From NCBI GenBank assembly GCA_016125505.1, contig WGLP01000001.1, positions 62,001 through 126,000 of the forward strand: DNA of 64,000 bases, in the 5' to 3' direction. This DNA comes from Gammaproteobacteria bacterium (GTDB lineage: Bacteria; Pseudomonadota; Gammaproteobacteria; UBA6429; Thiohalophilaceae). Both the position numbers and the translations under genes were made by a program. The notes beneath the pieces were generated by a model. The model worked only from the letters and a program-made list of their open reading frames with translations. It ran no database searches and was not told the DNA's origin. Below, in pieces: positions 1 to 10,197 of the stretch (its first letter is position 1; each line of letters starts with the position of its first letter).

Positions 1-119
1 GAACTGCTCTGACAATAGCCTCAGAGCCACGTTTTCAACATTGCAATTCACTATTCATCTATACTTAAAGCGTTGTTGACTAAAATACCCCTACAAATTT
101 GAATATTTCATAATTACGC

Positions 120-380
120 ATGGAAACCATCATCATCAGTCTTTCCCAGCTACGCGGCATGATTGGGCAACAGGTGCTCCATCAGGGGCAACGTTGTCTC
201 GTGGTGGAGGTTTTAGAGCAGCACACCGAACTGGTCTTGCAGATCGAAGCGCGGCATACCATCCAACCTGATCAGTACGGGGACGCCCATCGCCTGGTAC
301 CCGGGACAGTGACTATCCCGGTCCTGAATTCAGAGAAAACCGAACTGCACGCAAGTTTCCTGGCCTTGGAATTATTATAG
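120..380 (+). CDS. conserved hypothetical protein, 86 aa
   Basis: Small acidic protein with no signal peptide, membrane segment or cysteine cluster, so probably cytoplasmic. The sequence alternates short hydrophobic stretches (VLHQGQRCLVVEVL, ELVLQIEA, VPGTVTIPVL) and reads like a small all-beta SH3-like fold; this is inference only. It starts at an ATG without an obvious Shine-Dalgarno sequence. A TTGACT hexamer at 76-81 followed by an AT-rich stretch could be its promoter. It converges on kdsB with a 9-base gap and lies outside the lipid A operon. I do not recognise a function. Confidence 0.6.
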   Translation: METIIISLSQLRGMIGQQVLHQGQRCLVVEVLEQHTELVLQIEARHTIQPDQYGDAHRLVPGTVTIPVLNSEKTELHASFLALELL

Positions 381-389
381 GGTTTGAAA

Positions 390-1154
390 TCAACCAGTCT
401 GCTGCATCAGGCGGCTGACTTTCGCGAAATCCTGTTCGGTATCTACCCCGGGGCCCGGTACTTCCACCGCCTGACCGACCATGATTGTGCCGCCGTGCCA
501 TAGCACACGCAGCTGTTCCAGACTTTCGAGCATTTCCAGGGGGCTGGGCGGCAGGCTCACGTATTCCTTTATATATACCGCGCGATAGCCATAAATACCG
601 ATGTGCCGCAGGCAGGTCCAGGTTTCCGTCCGTTCCACACGATGCTGCTCATAAGTGCCGCGCTGCCAGGGGATGGTCGCGCGACTGAAATACAAGGCAT
701 GATTGTGCTTGTTGAGCGCGACCTTGACGACATTGCTGTCGAAGACTTCGTCATCGTGCAGAACGGGCGTCGCCAACGTTGACATCTGGACGGCCGGATT
801 GTCGAGCAGCAGTTGTGCGACCTGGCTGACGCATGCCGCCGGCATCAAGGGTTCATCGCCCTGCAGATTCACGATAATTTCATCATCGGCGATACCGCGC
901 AGCTCGATGACTTCATTGATGCGCTGCGTCCCCGATTGATGGGATGCGGCAGTCATGCAAACATCCGCACCGAAACCCGCCGCGACCTGTCTTATCCGGT
1001 CGTCATCGGTGGCGATAATAATTTGATGCGCCTGGGTACGTTGCGCACACTCATAAACGTGCTGTAACAAGGTCTTGCCGGCGATCTCCCGCAACGGTTT
1101 GCCAGGCAGCCGGGTGGCGGCATAGCGCGCGGGGATCACAATGCTGTAGCTCAC
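390..1154 (-). CDS. kdsB: 3-deoxy-manno-octulosonate cytidylyltransferase
   Basis: Activates Kdo with CTP to CMP-Kdo, the donor for the inner core of lipopolysaccharide; cytoplasmic. At 254 aa it has the usual length. The N-terminus VIPARYAATRLPGKPL is the nucleotide-binding signature of the family, and NLQGDEPLMP near residue 100 and IGIYGYR near residue 187 are typical. The start is a GTG, directly abutting the stop of the upstream Trm112 gene, so translation is probably coupled. It is the last gene of a leftward lpxK-Trm112-kdsB run in the same order as many gammaproteobacteria. Confidence 0.96.
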   Translation of the reverse strand: MSYSIVIPARYAATRLPGKPLREIAGKTLLQHVYECAQRTQAHQIIIATDDDRIRQVAAGFGADVCMTAASHQSGTQRINEVIELRGIADDEIIVNLQGDEPLMPAACVSQVAQLLLDNPAVQMSTLATPVLHDDEVFDSNVVKVALNKHNHALYFSRATIPWQRGTYEQHRVERTETWTCLRHIGIYGYRAVYIKEYVSLPPSPLEMLESLEQLRVLWHGGTIMVGQAVEVPGPGVDTEQDFAKVSRLMQQTG

Positions 1155-1337
1155 CTAGGCGATTTCCTCGTCCGCGGCCAATTGACGTGCTTCGTCTTCC
1201 AGCATCACCGGAATATCGTCGCGAATGGGATACGCCAGGCGATCAACCTTGCAAATCAGCTCGGCCTTTTCCTTGTCGTACACCAATGGGCCTTTACACA
1301 CAGGACAGGCCAGAATATCCAGCAGTTTTTTATCCAT
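1155..1337 (-). CDS. Trm112/YcaR family zinc-ribbon-like protein
   Basis: Protein of 60 aa starting [16 protein letters not shown]. It belongs to the Trm112-like (YcaR) family. The CPVC pair near residue 10 remains, but the second half keeps only one cysteine (LICK), so a full four-cysteine zinc site is not evident. Eukaryotic Trm112 activates methyltransferases; the role of bacterial members is not established. I chose the ATG at 1337, which overlaps the lpxK end by 8 bases, over an earlier in-frame alternative start. It lies between lpxK and kdsB, as in Escherichia coli. Confidence 0.9.
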   Translation of the reverse strand: MDKKLLDILACPVCKGPLVYDKEKAELICKVDRLAYPIRDDIPVMLEDEARQLAADEEIA

Positions 1338-2331
1338 GACGTTCCTCAAGCAAATGGATCAGATGAACACCAAATTCGTCGGGCAGTACTGCCTCGACCG
1401 GAATGTACCACCAGTTTTCCCGGGCGAAGCGCTGACATTTTACCGCGTCCTTTTCCGTCATAAATAATATTTCTTCATCCGGGAAGCCGATATCCCCGCT
1501 CGTGTAGAAATGATGATCAGGAAATGCGCGGGTATTGGTGCGAATACCGTGACTCCGGATAAAATTGAAAAACCGATCCGGGTTGCCAATCCCGGCAATG
1601 GCATTCACGACCTCGCTTTTGAATTCGCTAATCAGTCGCGTCTCCCCACTCACCATGTTGACGGCGTTATCCGATTGATAGCGCATGGCGACCTCCCCTT
1701 GCGCGGCAACGCCATTGGTCACCTTGATATCGACATCATCAAGACGTGTACGCAATTCCCGCAACGGTCCCGCCGGGAGACAAAATCCATTACCGAAACG
1801 CCGAATACCATCAATGACCGCGATTTCCACGCTACGAGCCAGGGCATAGTGCTGCAGGCCATCATCACTGATGATGACGTCCACATCGGCGTACTTCAAC
1901 AGCGCCTGACTATCGGCAACCCGATCCGGGCCAACCGCCATCGGACAGGCGGTTCGCCGTGATATTACGACCGCCTCGTCACCCACCATATACGGATCGG
2001 CATCGGGACGCACCTGCTGCGGCCAACTGCGGGCATGACCGCCGTAGCCACGGCTGACGATGCCGGGTTTGTATCCTGCCTGCTTCAGGTAATTGGCGAG
2101 CCAGATAACCAGCGGTGTTTTGCCCGTACCACCGACAGTGATATTGCCAACGATAATCACCGGGACAGGCAATTTAATTGCTTTGATGATGTTGGTTTGA
2201 TACAGAAAACGCCGGATGGTAACGATGCTGAGGAACAACCAGGACAACGGTCGCAACATTTGCGTGAGCCCGGAACGCTCATACCACGCCTGTTCTAGCT
2301 TGTAGGCAATCCGCCGTTTTAGATCAAGCAC
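1330..2331 (-). CDS. lpxK: tetraacyldisaccharide 4'-kinase
   Basis: Phosphorylates the 4' position of the lipid A disaccharide precursor at the cytoplasmic face of the inner membrane. The Walker A motif [12 protein letters not shown] lies near residue 65, followed by SRGYGG and the ISDDGLQHY signature near residue 155, all diagnostic for LpxK. The N-terminal 50 residues contain the amphipathic/hydrophobic membrane anchor. Length 333 aa is normal. Start is a GTG. It sits 18 bases after msbA, so lipid A synthesis and flipping are encoded in one transcription unit. Confidence 0.96.
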   Translation of the reverse strand: MLDLKRRIAYKLEQAWYERSGLTQMLRPLSWLFLSIVTIRRFLYQTNIIKAIKLPVPVIIVGNITVGGTGKTPLVIWLANYLKQAGYKPGIVSRGYGGHARSWPQQVRPDADPYMVGDEAVVISRRTACPMAVGPDRVADSQALLKYADVDVIISDDGLQHYALARSVEIAVIDGIRRFGNGFCLPAGPLRELRTRLDDVDIKVTNGVAAQGEVAMRYQSDNAVNMVSGETRLISEFKSEVVNAIAGIGNPDRFFNFIRSHGIRTNTRAFPDHHFYTSGDIGFPDEEILFMTEKDAVKCQRFARENWWYIPVEAVLPDEFGVHLIHLLEERHG

Positions 2332-2349
2332 CGTGTGATCCTTTTATTA

Positions 2350-4095
2350 TCAGTTTTTGCTGGCAAACTGCATTTGATAGAGATTAGCGTAAGCACCCTC
2401 TTTCGCCAATAACGCGGCATGGTTGCCGACCTCGACGATTTGACCGTGTTCCATTACCACAATCTTGTCTACGCGCTCGATAGTCGACAGCCGGTGTGCA
2501 ATGACGAGGGTCGTCCGATCGCGCATCACTTCGTTAAGGGCCGCCTGAATCAGGCGTTCGGATTCATTATCCAGTGCGGAAGTGGCTTCATCGAGAATGA
2601 GGATCGGCGCATCCTTGAGAATGGCGCGGGCGATCGCGAGGCGCTGACGTTGACCGCCGGACAACAACACCCCGTTTTCCCCGACTATCGTATTAAACCC
2701 TTCGGGCAGCTGTTCGATAAATTCCAGGGCATGGGCGGCACGGGCGGCGCGCACAATGGCGTCGTGGGTAGTGTTTTCCAGCGCGCCATAGGCGATGTTG
2801 TGTGCGATGGTGTCGTTGAACAGGGTAACGTGCTGGCTGACCAGGGCAATCTGCGAACGCAGTGAGGCAAGACTGATGTCCTGGGTGGAAACACCGTCGA
2901 TCAGGATCTGGCCTTGCGACAACTCATAAAACCGCGGCAGCAGACTCACCAGCGTGGTTTTCCCGGCGCCCGAACGGCCGACAAAGGCGACGCTTTCTCC
3001 AGGATTAATCGTCAGTTCGATGTTATCCAGAACCAGCTCACTGTTTTCGTGATAACGGAATGTGACATTGCGATATTCCACATTGCCCTTTACACGTTCC
3101 AGCACACGTTTACCGCTATCCTGTTCGATGGGCAAATCCAGAAAACTAAAGGTACTTTGTGCGGCCGCGATCCCACGCTGCAAACTGGAATTGATGGTGG
3201 CGAGCCGGCGTGCGTGTTGCAGCAACAAGACCATCGCCATGACAAATGACATGAACTCGCCCGGCGTAATATTCTGTTGTGTGGCAAAGTAAACAATACC
3301 GGCAAATGTCGTCGCAACGATCTGTTCGATGAGTGGCGTGCTGATGGCATTGGTCGCGGCAAATTTCAGAAACTGTCGGCGGTTATGCGCGTTGATTACG
3401 CCAAAGGCCTGTTTCTCGTGCTGGTGCCCGCCGAATATCTTGACCTCACGATTGGCATCGATGACTTCCTGCGTGACGGTGGAGACATCGCCCATGGAGT
3501 GCTGGATACGATGACTGAGTTTGCGAAAACGGCGGCTGACATAGGTCACGATGACAACCAGCAATGGGAAGATGATGAGCAACAAGCTGGTCAGGTTTTT
3601 ACTCTGATAGAACATGAGGCCCAATAAGCCGATAACCGTGAGGCTGTCACGAATGAACACGGTGACGACGCGGGAGGCGGCATCCGCGAGCTGCTCCACG
3701 TCATAGACCATCTTGGACACCAGGGTGCCGGAGGCGGCCTTGTCATAGTATGCCGTCGGCAGCCGCAGTAAATGATCAAATAATTGTGTACGCAGATCGC
3801 GCACGACGCTGCGCGCTATCCACGACATACCATAATCCGACAGGAAGGTGCCGAGCGTGCGTATGGCAAACACCCCAATGATGGCCATGGGGACCCAATG
3901 CGCCGTGGCTTTGTTCTTGTTGATAAAACTGCCATCGACCATCGGTTCGATCAGCTTGGAAAATGCAGACGCCGTGACGGAAAACAGCAGCATGCCAAAC
4001 AGGGCGACGAGGAAAATGCGCCAGTACGGTACGGTATAGCGCAACAAGCGGCGATAGATCTGCCAACCGGTATACGCTGCCTGTGGTTGCGTCAT
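2350..4095 (-). CDS. msbA: lipid A export ABC transporter permease/ATP-binding protein
   Basis: Fused half-transporter of 581 aa. The N-terminal six-helix domain (about residues 1-320) is followed by an ABC ATPase domain with Walker A GRSGAGKTTLV near residue 375, the signature LSGGQRQRLAIARA near 480, and Walker B ILILDEATSALD. MsbA dimers flip core-lipid A across the inner membrane. Identification as MsbA rather than a general multidrug exporter rests on sequence and on its position next to lpxK. It starts 6 bases after the exbD stop. Confidence 0.95.
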   Translation of the reverse strand: MTQPQAAYTGWQIYRRLLRYTVPYWRIFLVALFGMLLFSVTASAFSKLIEPMVDGSFINKNKATAHWVPMAIIGVFAIRTLGTFLSDYGMSWIARSVVRDLRTQLFDHLLRLPTAYYDKAASGTLVSKMVYDVEQLADAASRVVTVFIRDSLTVIGLLGLMFYQSKNLTSLLLIIFPLLVVIVTYVSRRFRKLSHRIQHSMGDVSTVTQEVIDANREVKIFGGHQHEKQAFGVINAHNRRQFLKFAATNAISTPLIEQIVATTFAGIVYFATQQNITPGEFMSFVMAMVLLLQHARRLATINSSLQRGIAAAQSTFSFLDLPIEQDSGKRVLERVKGNVEYRNVTFRYHENSELVLDNIELTINPGESVAFVGRSGAGKTTLVSLLPRFYELSQGQILIDGVSTQDISLASLRSQIALVSQHVTLFNDTIAHNIAYGALENTTHDAIVRAARAAHALEFIEQLPEGFNTIVGENGVLLSGGQRQRLAIARAILKDAPILILDEATSALDNESERLIQAALNEVMRDRTTLVIAHRLSTIERVDKIVVMEHGQIVEVGNHAALLAKEGAYANLYQMQFASKN

Positions 4096-4101
4096 GAGGG
4101 C

Positions 4102-4524
4102 CTATTTTTCTGGCGTTGGCTGTTTGACCGTCAGGCTGAATCTATTCATGCCCGATTGCCGTACCGCATCCATCGCGGTCATGACAGACTGGTAAGTCGT
4201 ATCCTTGTCAGAATTGATAATGATGTGTGGATTCTTGTTATCCCCCACGGTTTGTTTGATGGCAAGCTTAAGTGTTTCGATCTTGCTGTCGCGTAAACGG
4301 CGGTTGTTCACAAAATAACGGCCGAGACTGTCGATACTGATCTCGACTTCGAAACCCTGCTTCTTGACTTGCTGACCGGTTGCCTTGGGCAGATCGATCT
4401 CGATCTGCGCGTCTTTCTTGAAGGTCGTTGCGATCATGAAAAAGATCAATAACAGGAAAACCACGTCGATCAATGGCGTGATATTGACATCCAGCGCTTC
4501 GTCCTGTTTTTTGCGAAAATTCAT
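4102..4524 (-). CDS. exbD: ExbD/TolR family biopolymer transport protein
   Basis: Protein of 140 aa with a short cytoplasmic N-terminus, one membrane helix (VVFLLLIFFMIATTF, about residues 22-38) and a periplasmic domain. The motif NITPLIDVVF contains the conserved membrane aspartate used in proton-driven motors. It pairs with the adjacent ExbB. No tonB or tolA lies nearby; this exbB-exbD pair is embedded between comEC and msbA, as in some pseudomonads and xanthomonads. Which energy-transducing partner it serves cannot be told from the window. Confidence 0.92.
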   Translation of the reverse strand: MNFRKKQDEALDVNITPLIDVVFLLLIFFMIATTFKKDAQIEIDLPKATGQQVKKQGFEVEISIDSLGRYFVNNRRLRDSKIETLKLAIKQTVGDNKNPHIIINSDKDTTYQSVMTAMDAVRQSGMNRFSLTVKQPTPEK

Positions 4525-4527
4525 GCC

Positions 4528-5154
4528 TTAGCCTTTGGTTTTACGCTCAACACGTTCCGCGTGCATGACATCGACCATCTTCAGGGCCTCCTCTTCCATC
4601 TTCAATACCAGCGCATCGATCTTGCCGCGGAAGTAACGATGGAAGATCAATGCGGGAATCGCCACCGACAAACCGGCAGCGGTGGTAATCAAGGCCTGCG
4701 CGATACCGCCAGCGAGATAACTGGGATTGTTATTGCCATGCACCGTGATGGCGGTGAATACCTGGATCATGCCAAACACCGTACCCAGCAGACCCAGGAG
4801 CGGGCTGGCGGCGGCAATGGTCCCGAGGGTGTTCAGATAACGCTCCAGTTCGTGCGCCACCTGGCGGCCGGTGTCTTCCAGGCTTTCCTTCATGATTTCA
4901 CGGGGAGAATTCCGGTTCATCAGGCCGGCAGCCAGGATCCGGCCCAAAGGCGAACTCACGGTGAGCGCCTCGATATGTTTGTCGTCGATGGTCCCGGCCT
5001 TGTGCCACTGCCAGATCTGCGCGACGAGATTGGGAGGAGTAATTTTCCGGGTCTGCAGGGACCAGAAGCGTTCGCCGATGATGGCTACGGCACCCACCGA
5101 ACACAAGAGGATCGGGATCATGAGCCAGCCGCCGGAAACTATGATTTCGTACAC
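4528..5154 (-). CDS. exbB: MotA/TolQ/ExbB proton channel family protein
   Basis: Inner-membrane protein of 208 aa with three predicted helices: residues about 7-28, 105-128 (AASPLLGLLGTVFGMIQVF) and 145-170. The LGLLGTVFGM and ITTAAGLSVAIPALI segments are the proton-channel signatures of the family. It starts with GTG behind a good AAGGAGTG Shine-Dalgarno sequence. Three bases separate it from exbD. A 91-base gap from comEC, AT-rich and containing the ribosome site, is where a promoter for the exbB-exbD-msbA-lpxK-kdsB operon could lie. Confidence 0.93.
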   Translation of the reverse strand: MYEIIVSGGWLMIPILLCSVGAVAIIGERFWSLQTRKITPPNLVAQIWQWHKAGTIDDKHIEALTVSSPLGRILAAGLMNRNSPREIMKESLEDTGRQVAHELERYLNTLGTIAAASPLLGLLGTVFGMIQVFTAITVHGNNNPSYLAGGIAQALITTAAGLSVAIPALIFHRYFRGKIDALVLKMEEEALKMVDVMHAERVERKTKG

Positions 5155-5245
5155 TCAATCACTCCTTTAATTTTAATAACTTAGCGAAATTCAACGAGGG
5201 CTAACTTTAACAAAGAGCAGCCACCGGGTGAAGTCATTTTGCCGC

Positions 5246-7549
5246 TTACCACACCTGCCAATAGTGGCGATGTGAGGCACGATAAGGCCTGATCTGGAGC
5301 CGGCTCCCCGTGTCGATCTCAATCGTGCCAGCCGTCGCTGTCGTCAGCACGTGCAGCTCGCGTGACGCCAGCCGCGCGATTACCCGTTCAGCTGGCAAAT
5401 GAAACCGGTTATGCCAGCCAGCGGGAATCAATACAATCTCAGGCCGGACGGTATCGAGAAACTCGGGTGTCGATGACGTGTTGCTGCCATGGTGTGCTAG
5501 GACCAACAAGCCGCTTTGAAGTTTCTGACCGTAACGGTCGACGAGCAGGGTTTCCGCCGGCGCTTCGATATCACCGGTCAGCAACAGGCGTTGATGCGCG
5601 GTCGTGATTTGTAACACACAGGAACGATTGTTATCCGTGGAGATATTGGCAAATTCAACAGCCGATGGATAAAGGATATCGAAAGCAACCTCGTCCCAGC
5701 GCCAGTGTTGGCCGGCCAGACATGGGGTATCACGCTTATCGCGCAGGTATTCCGGTACACTGCTAATGATGTGGCGGACAGGCATGGTCCTGAGCAAGGA
5801 CGTCATGCCACCGACATGATCCATATCGCTGTGACTCAAGATCAGGGTATCGATTCCGCGCACTTGCGCTTGCCGAAGATAAGGCAGAATGATTGCCTCC
5901 CCGGCATCGAAAGTGGGTCCGAAACGCGGCCCGGTATCGAACACCAGGGTATGCTGTGCTGTTTGCACAACGGCAGCCAGGCCCTGACCAACATCAAGCA
6001 GGCTCAGACGCACATTACCCACGTCAGGCCGATTCGCTGTCGGCAGTAAAACGGGTAGACACAATACGATGCCGAGGATTCGCACACGAAACTGCCGCGG
6101 CAGCATCACCATTGCCACACCGCAAAAGGCTAACAGCAATGCCGTGAGACCCGGTGTCGGGATAGATAGCAGGCTCGCCTTCCAGCCTGCCGCCCAGACC
6201 AGGCCACGTTCCAGTAATTGCATCAATTGCGTTGCCAGGTGCAAGCCCCAAACACCCAGATCTTGACTGACGACAGATATCAGCATGCTGAGCATTGCCA
6301 ATGGCAAGACCAGCAGGCTGACCCAGGGAATGGCAACCAGGTTTGTCAAAGGTGACAGCAGTGGTGCCTGTTGAAAAAATAATATGACCAGCGGTAGCAG
6401 ACCGAGACTGACAGCCAATTGCATGCGCCACCAATGGCTCAGGCGTGCGACACGCAGTGGCCTGATCAGCAGAACATAATAAATCAACGCCACCGCGCCA
6501 AACGACAACCAGAAACTGGCAGAGAGTACGGCAAAGGGGTCCCACCCCAGCACCAACACTAAGGCCAGCGCGATCACCTGTGAGGGTTTATGCCTGCGCT
6601 GGAGAAAGACGGACAACAGGATTACCGCCAGCATGATCAAGGCGCGTTGCGTGGGGATGGCAAACCCCGCAAGAGCGGCATATAACAAGGCTGCCAGCCA
6701 GGCGAAGAGTGCCGCGGCCTTGGGTGCCGGTAGTAGTAAACAGAGACGTGGCAGCACTCGCCACAACCGCAGCGTAATGAAAAATACGAAACCGGCGATC
6801 AGGCCAATATGCAAACCGGAGATAGCCATCAAATGTACCGTGCCGGTTTGTTGCAAGGTCGTCCATTGCGCCCGGCTGACGCCACTGCGATCACCGATCA
6901 GCAGCGCCCTGATCAGGCCTTCCGCTGGCACACCCGCCAGGGTCGTCAGTAAATAACGCTGGCAGTGGAACCGCAGTGATTCAACCGGGTACCGCCAGCT
7001 GCGCTGGCTCAGCCTGCGCTGTCCTCCTGATTTGACTACATAACCGGTGGCAACAATGCCTTTTTGTAATAACCAGGCGCTATAGTCGAAGGTGCCCGGA
7101 CTCATGAAGCGGTGAGGTGTGCGCAAGCGCAGATTTAACTGCCACTCGTCACCGGGTTGAATATCCGATGGACTGTCGTCATACCAGGACAGCAACACCT
7201 TGCGTGGAAAATGCGCCACAGAGTGTGATTCAACTTGTGCAATGTCAAATTCAAATCGCGTACGATCGCCATTGCGCTCAGGTAGCGAGGCAACGTAGCC
7301 GTGAACTGCTATTTGCTTGTGGCCAAGATCTGGCGGTAAGCGTTGTTGCAATAAGCTCTGGGCGTGATACTGTGCCCACAGAAATCCAATCGCCAGACAG
7401 AAGGCAAGTTGCAGGGCACGCCGGCGAGTAAAAAACAGTCCGATGAGGGCAAATGGGAATAGATAAAGGCACCAGACTGGCGGTAAGGCCGCCTGTACCT
7501 GTAAGAGCAAAATGCCTGCAAGAAAGGCAAGCGTCCCAGCCTGTAGCAT
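5246..7549 (-). CDS. comEC: DNA internalization competence protein ComEC/Rec2
   Basis: Large polytopic inner-membrane protein, 767 aa, of the ComEC/Rec2 family that conducts transforming single-stranded DNA into the cytoplasm. It has N-terminal helices and a DUF4131-type region, then the Competence domain (around residues 220-490, with AISGLHIGLIAGF). The C-terminal metallo-beta-lactamase-like domain carries LSHSDMDHVGGM near residue 575 and LAHHGSNTSS near 690. All three parts are intact, so a functional uptake channel is plausible. It is divergent from the DUF2062 gene, with a 62-base shared upstream region. Confidence 0.93.
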   Translation of the reverse strand: MLQAGTLAFLAGILLLQVQAALPPVWCLYLFPFALIGLFFTRRRALQLAFCLAIGFLWAQYHAQSLLQQRLPPDLGHKQIAVHGYVASLPERNGDRTRFEFDIAQVESHSVAHFPRKVLLSWYDDSPSDIQPGDEWQLNLRLRTPHRFMSPGTFDYSAWLLQKGIVATGYVVKSGGQRRLSQRSWRYPVESLRFHCQRYLLTTLAGVPAEGLIRALLIGDRSGVSRAQWTTLQQTGTVHLMAISGLHIGLIAGFVFFITLRLWRVLPRLCLLLPAPKAAALFAWLAALLYAALAGFAIPTQRALIMLAVILLSVFLQRRHKPSQVIALALVLVLGWDPFAVLSASFWLSFGAVALIYYVLLIRPLRVARLSHWWRMQLAVSLGLLPLVILFFQQAPLLSPLTNLVAIPWVSLLVLPLAMLSMLISVVSQDLGVWGLHLATQLMQLLERGLVWAAGWKASLLSIPTPGLTALLLAFCGVAMVMLPRQFRVRILGIVLCLPVLLPTANRPDVGNVRLSLLDVGQGLAAVVQTAQHTLVFDTGPRFGPTFDAGEAIILPYLRQAQVRGIDTLILSHSDMDHVGGMTSLLRTMPVRHIISSVPEYLRDKRDTPCLAGQHWRWDEVAFDILYPSAVEFANISTDNNRSCVLQITTAHQRLLLTGDIEAPAETLLVDRYGQKLQSGLLVLAHHGSNTSSTPEFLDTVRPEIVLIPAGWHNRFHLPAERVIARLASRELHVLTTATAGTIEIDTGSRLQIRPYRASHRHYWQVW

Positions 7550-7611
7550 CCTCTAACGTCCCTGTTAGAAAGTTGGCATAATAGCAAGGAGTACTTCCCA
7601 GGTTAAGTTGT

Positions 7612-8151
7612 ATGCCCAAGAAATTCATCAAGCGCTGGATGCCGGACCACGAAAAGGTCCGCAATCATCCCCAGCTCAACAAGATTTTCGGCAAACTGTT
7701 ACATGATCCGAATCTATTGCACCTGAACCGTCGTTCCGTTTCCGGCGCCTTTTTTGTCGGGCTGTTCATGGCCTTTGTCCCCCTGCCCAGTCAAATGATC
7801 TTCGCTGCTGCCACGGCGATCCTGCTACGCGTGAATCTCCCGATCTCGGTTGGCCTGGTCTGGCTGACCAATCCTGTGACCATGCCTCCAGTCTTTTATT
7901 TCTGCTACAAGGTGGGTGCCTGGGTCCTGCAAAGGCCGGTAACCCAGCATACCTTTGAATTGAGCTGGACATGGCTGCAAACGGAACTGGGGGCTATCTG
8001 GCAACCGTTTTTACTCGGCTGCCTGATTTGTGGCCTGGTCAGTGCGGTACTGGGTGCCGCACTTATCCGGCTGATATGGCGTTGGCATGTCATCAGGCAA
8101 TGGGAAGCGCGCAAGCAAAAACGCGCCTTGGCGAAGAATATGAGCAAATAA
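7612..8151 (+). CDS. DUF2062 domain-containing membrane protein
   Basis: Protein of 179 aa with a basic N-terminus (MPKKFIKRWMPDHEKVR) and three hydrophobic segments around residues 45-70, 75-95 and 120-150. The pattern SVSGAFFVGLFMAFVPLPSQM and WLTNPVTMPPVFYFCYKVG is characteristic of DUF2062. Its function is not established. Its position beside comEC and the lol genes recurs in gammaproteobacteria, and this is the only clue. It is transcribed toward lolD with a 67-base AT-rich gap that contains a TTAGTT...AACTAA inverted repeat but no convincing terminator. Confidence 0.85.
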   Translation: MPKKFIKRWMPDHEKVRNHPQLNKIFGKLLHDPNLLHLNRRSVSGAFFVGLFMAFVPLPSQMIFAAATAILLRVNLPISVGLVWLTNPVTMPPVFYFCYKVGAWVLQRPVTQHTFELSWTWLQTELGAIWQPFLLGCLICGLVSAVLGAALIRLIWRWHVIRQWEARKQKRALAKNMSK

Positions 8152-8218
8152 AAGACAGACGTAAACTTAAGAAATTACATTAGTTTTGCATTAAAATAAT
8201 ACGATAACTAACTGGTTT

Positions 8219-8914
8219 TTATAATAATTTTCCATCCTGCAGATGCATAACCCGGCCCATCTTCTCCGCGAATTCCAGATCATGCGTGACGACGATAAAG
8301 CTGGTGGACAGCTGCGCATTTAGCTCCAGCATTAATTCGTACACCTGGTGGGCAGTCTTGCCGTCGAGATTGCCCGTTGGCTCGTCGGCCAGCACGCAGC
8401 GAGGTTGCGTCACCAGGGCCCGTGCAATGGCTGCGCGTTGACGCTCACCACCGGATAATTCATGGGGTTTGTGTTCCACCCGGTGACCCAGCCCAACCCG
8501 CTGGAGGATATCGCGCGCCTGTTCCGCCGCCGCTTCCGGCCGGGTGCCGCGAATGAGCAAGGGCATCGCGACATTTTCCAGCGCGGTGAATTCCATCAGC
8601 AGATGGTGAAACTGGTAAACGAATCCCAGGGTTTGATTGCGTAACAGGCCGCGGGCATTTTCATTGAGCTTACTCATGTCCTTGCCGGCGACAAACACAT
8701 TACCGCTGCTGGGAATGTCCAAGCCACCGAGCAAGTGCAATAGCGTGCTTTTACCGGAACCGGAAGCACCGACAATAGCCACCTGCTCGCCCGGCCGGAT
8801 CGCAAAGTCCACATCCTTGAGCACAGTGACCGGTTCCGGTCCCTCGGTATAAACCTTGGCAAGGTGACTGCAAGCCACCACGGCCTGTAGCAAATTGGTT
8901 TGCGCCTCACTCAT
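8219..8914 (-). CDS. lolD: lipoprotein-releasing ABC transporter ATP-binding protein
   Basis: ATPase of 231 aa that powers release of outer-membrane lipoproteins from the inner membrane to LolA. Walker [19 protein letters not shown] near residue 50, signature [15 protein letters not shown] near 153, and Walker [13 protein letters not shown] are all intact. The [18 protein letters not shown] segment is LolD-like. Its start codon overlaps the permease stop in an ATGA arrangement, so the two proteins are probably made in fixed ratio. Confidence 0.95.
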   Translation of the reverse strand: MSEAQTNLLQAVVACSHLAKVYTEGPEPVTVLKDVDFAIRPGEQVAIVGASGSGKSTLLHLLGGLDIPSSGNVFVAGKDMSKLNENARGLLRNQTLGFVYQFHHLLMEFTALENVAMPLLIRGTRPEAAAEQARDILQRVGLGHRVEHKPHELSGGERQRAAIARALVTQPRCVLADEPTGNLDGKTAHQVYELMLELNAQLSTSFIVVTHDLEFAEKMGRVMHLQDGKLL

Positions 8915-10158
8915 TCGTAACGCAACGCCTCGGCAGGTTGGGTCTTGCTGGCGCGACGCGCAGGAATGATGGTCGCCAGAATTGAGGTGATCATCGAGGC
9001 AACACTGATCCAGACAACCTGATCCCAGTGTAAATCCGAGGGCAAGGTATCAATCAGATAGACGCTGCCATCGATGAGTTGGGTATGCAGGACATGCGTC
9101 AGCCAGGTGTACATGGCTTCAAGATTCAGCGAGACGACAACGCCAATCAGGGTGCCAACGATTGTCCCGACAACACCGATAACACTGCCCTGGATGATGA
9201 AGATACGGGTAATCGTCTGGGTCCTGGCCCCCAGGGTGCGCAGGATGGCGATATCGCTGCGCTTGTCGGTCACCACCATGATCAGACTGGACACGATATT
9301 AATCGCCGCCACCAGAATAATCAGAAACAGCAGCAGGGAGATGAGTGTCTTTTCCATTTTGACGGCACGGAACCAGTTGGAATGATAATAACTCCAGTCT
9401 TTTACCCAATAGTTCATGAGATAATCTTTTTTCAGATTATCTTCGACGCGCGCCACATCGAACAGATTTTTGACCTGGACCTGTACGCCGGAGACGTTAT
9501 CCCCCATACGGAAGACACGGGCGGCATCGTCGAGATTAATCAGACCAACAGCACTGTCGTACTCATAGAAACCCACCTTAAAGATGCCGCTGACGGTAAA
9601 GCGTTTGAGTCGCGGTAAGACGCCTGCCGGTGTGATATTCGCACTGGGTGTGACCATGGTGACCTTGTCACCCACATCAACGCCAAGGCGAAACGCCAAA
9701 TCCTGCCCCAGGATGATATTGAATTTGCCCGGCTCCAAATCCGTGAGCTTGCCTTCCAGCATATGATCCGCAACACGTGATACGGTTTTCTCCAGCGTCG
9801 GATCAACGCCACGGAACATGGCGCCGTGGACCTGCCGTTTATAAATCAACATACCTTCGGCGCGAATGTAAGGTGCGGTACCCACCACGTCCGGGTTCTT
9901 TTTGACCTGCGTCACCACCTTTTCCCAGTCGCTGAACTTGCCGTCGTAGCCGGAGACAGTGATGTGCGAAATCATGCTCAGGATGCGATCGCGCACCTCT
10001 TTCTCGAAGCCGTTCATGACGGACAGGACAATAATCAGGGCCATGACACCCAGGATGATGCCGATGATGGAGACAAGGGAAATAAATGAAATGAAACCGT
10101 TACGCCGTTTGGCACGGGTATAACGCAGACCTATAAACAACTCGATTGGGGTAAACAT
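8911..10158 (-). CDS. lipoprotein-releasing ABC transporter permease (LolC/LolE family)
   Basis: Permease of 415 aa with one N-terminal helix (residues about 22-50), a large periplasmic domain, and three C-terminal helices, the MacB/LolC-type topology. The N-terminal [24 protein letters not shown] is typical of LolC/LolE. Only one permease accompanies lolD here, whereas E. coli has lolC and lolE. This fits either the homodimeric LolF arrangement known in other gammaproteobacteria or a second permease encoded elsewhere. I therefore do not assign C or E. Confidence 0.92.
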   Translation of the reverse strand: MFTPIELFIGLRYTRAKRRNGFISFISLVSIIGIILGVMALIIVLSVMNGFEKEVRDRILSMISHITVSGYDGKFSDWEKVVTQVKKNPDVVGTAPYIRAEGMLIYKRQVHGAMFRGVDPTLEKTVSRVADHMLEGKLTDLEPGKFNIILGQDLAFRLGVDVGDKVTMVTPSANITPAGVLPRLKRFTVSGIFKVGFYEYDSAVGLINLDDAARVFRMGDNVSGVQVQVKNLFDVARVEDNLKKDYLMNYWVKDWSYYHSNWFRAVKMEKTLISLLLFLIILVAAINIVSSLIMVVTDKRSDIAILRTLGARTQTITRIFIIQGSVIGVVGTIVGTLIGVVVSLNLEAMYTWLTHVLHTQLIDGSVYLIDTLPSDLHWDQVVWISVASMITSILATIIPARRASKTQPAEALRYE

Positions 10159-10197
10159 GGACCGCTATTAGACCATAAACCTGCAAAAACTTGTCAA

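Noticed and set aside
8911..10158. MacB-like macrolide exporter
   Set aside because: LolD neighbour and the [19 protein letters not shown] start indicate a LolC/E permease.
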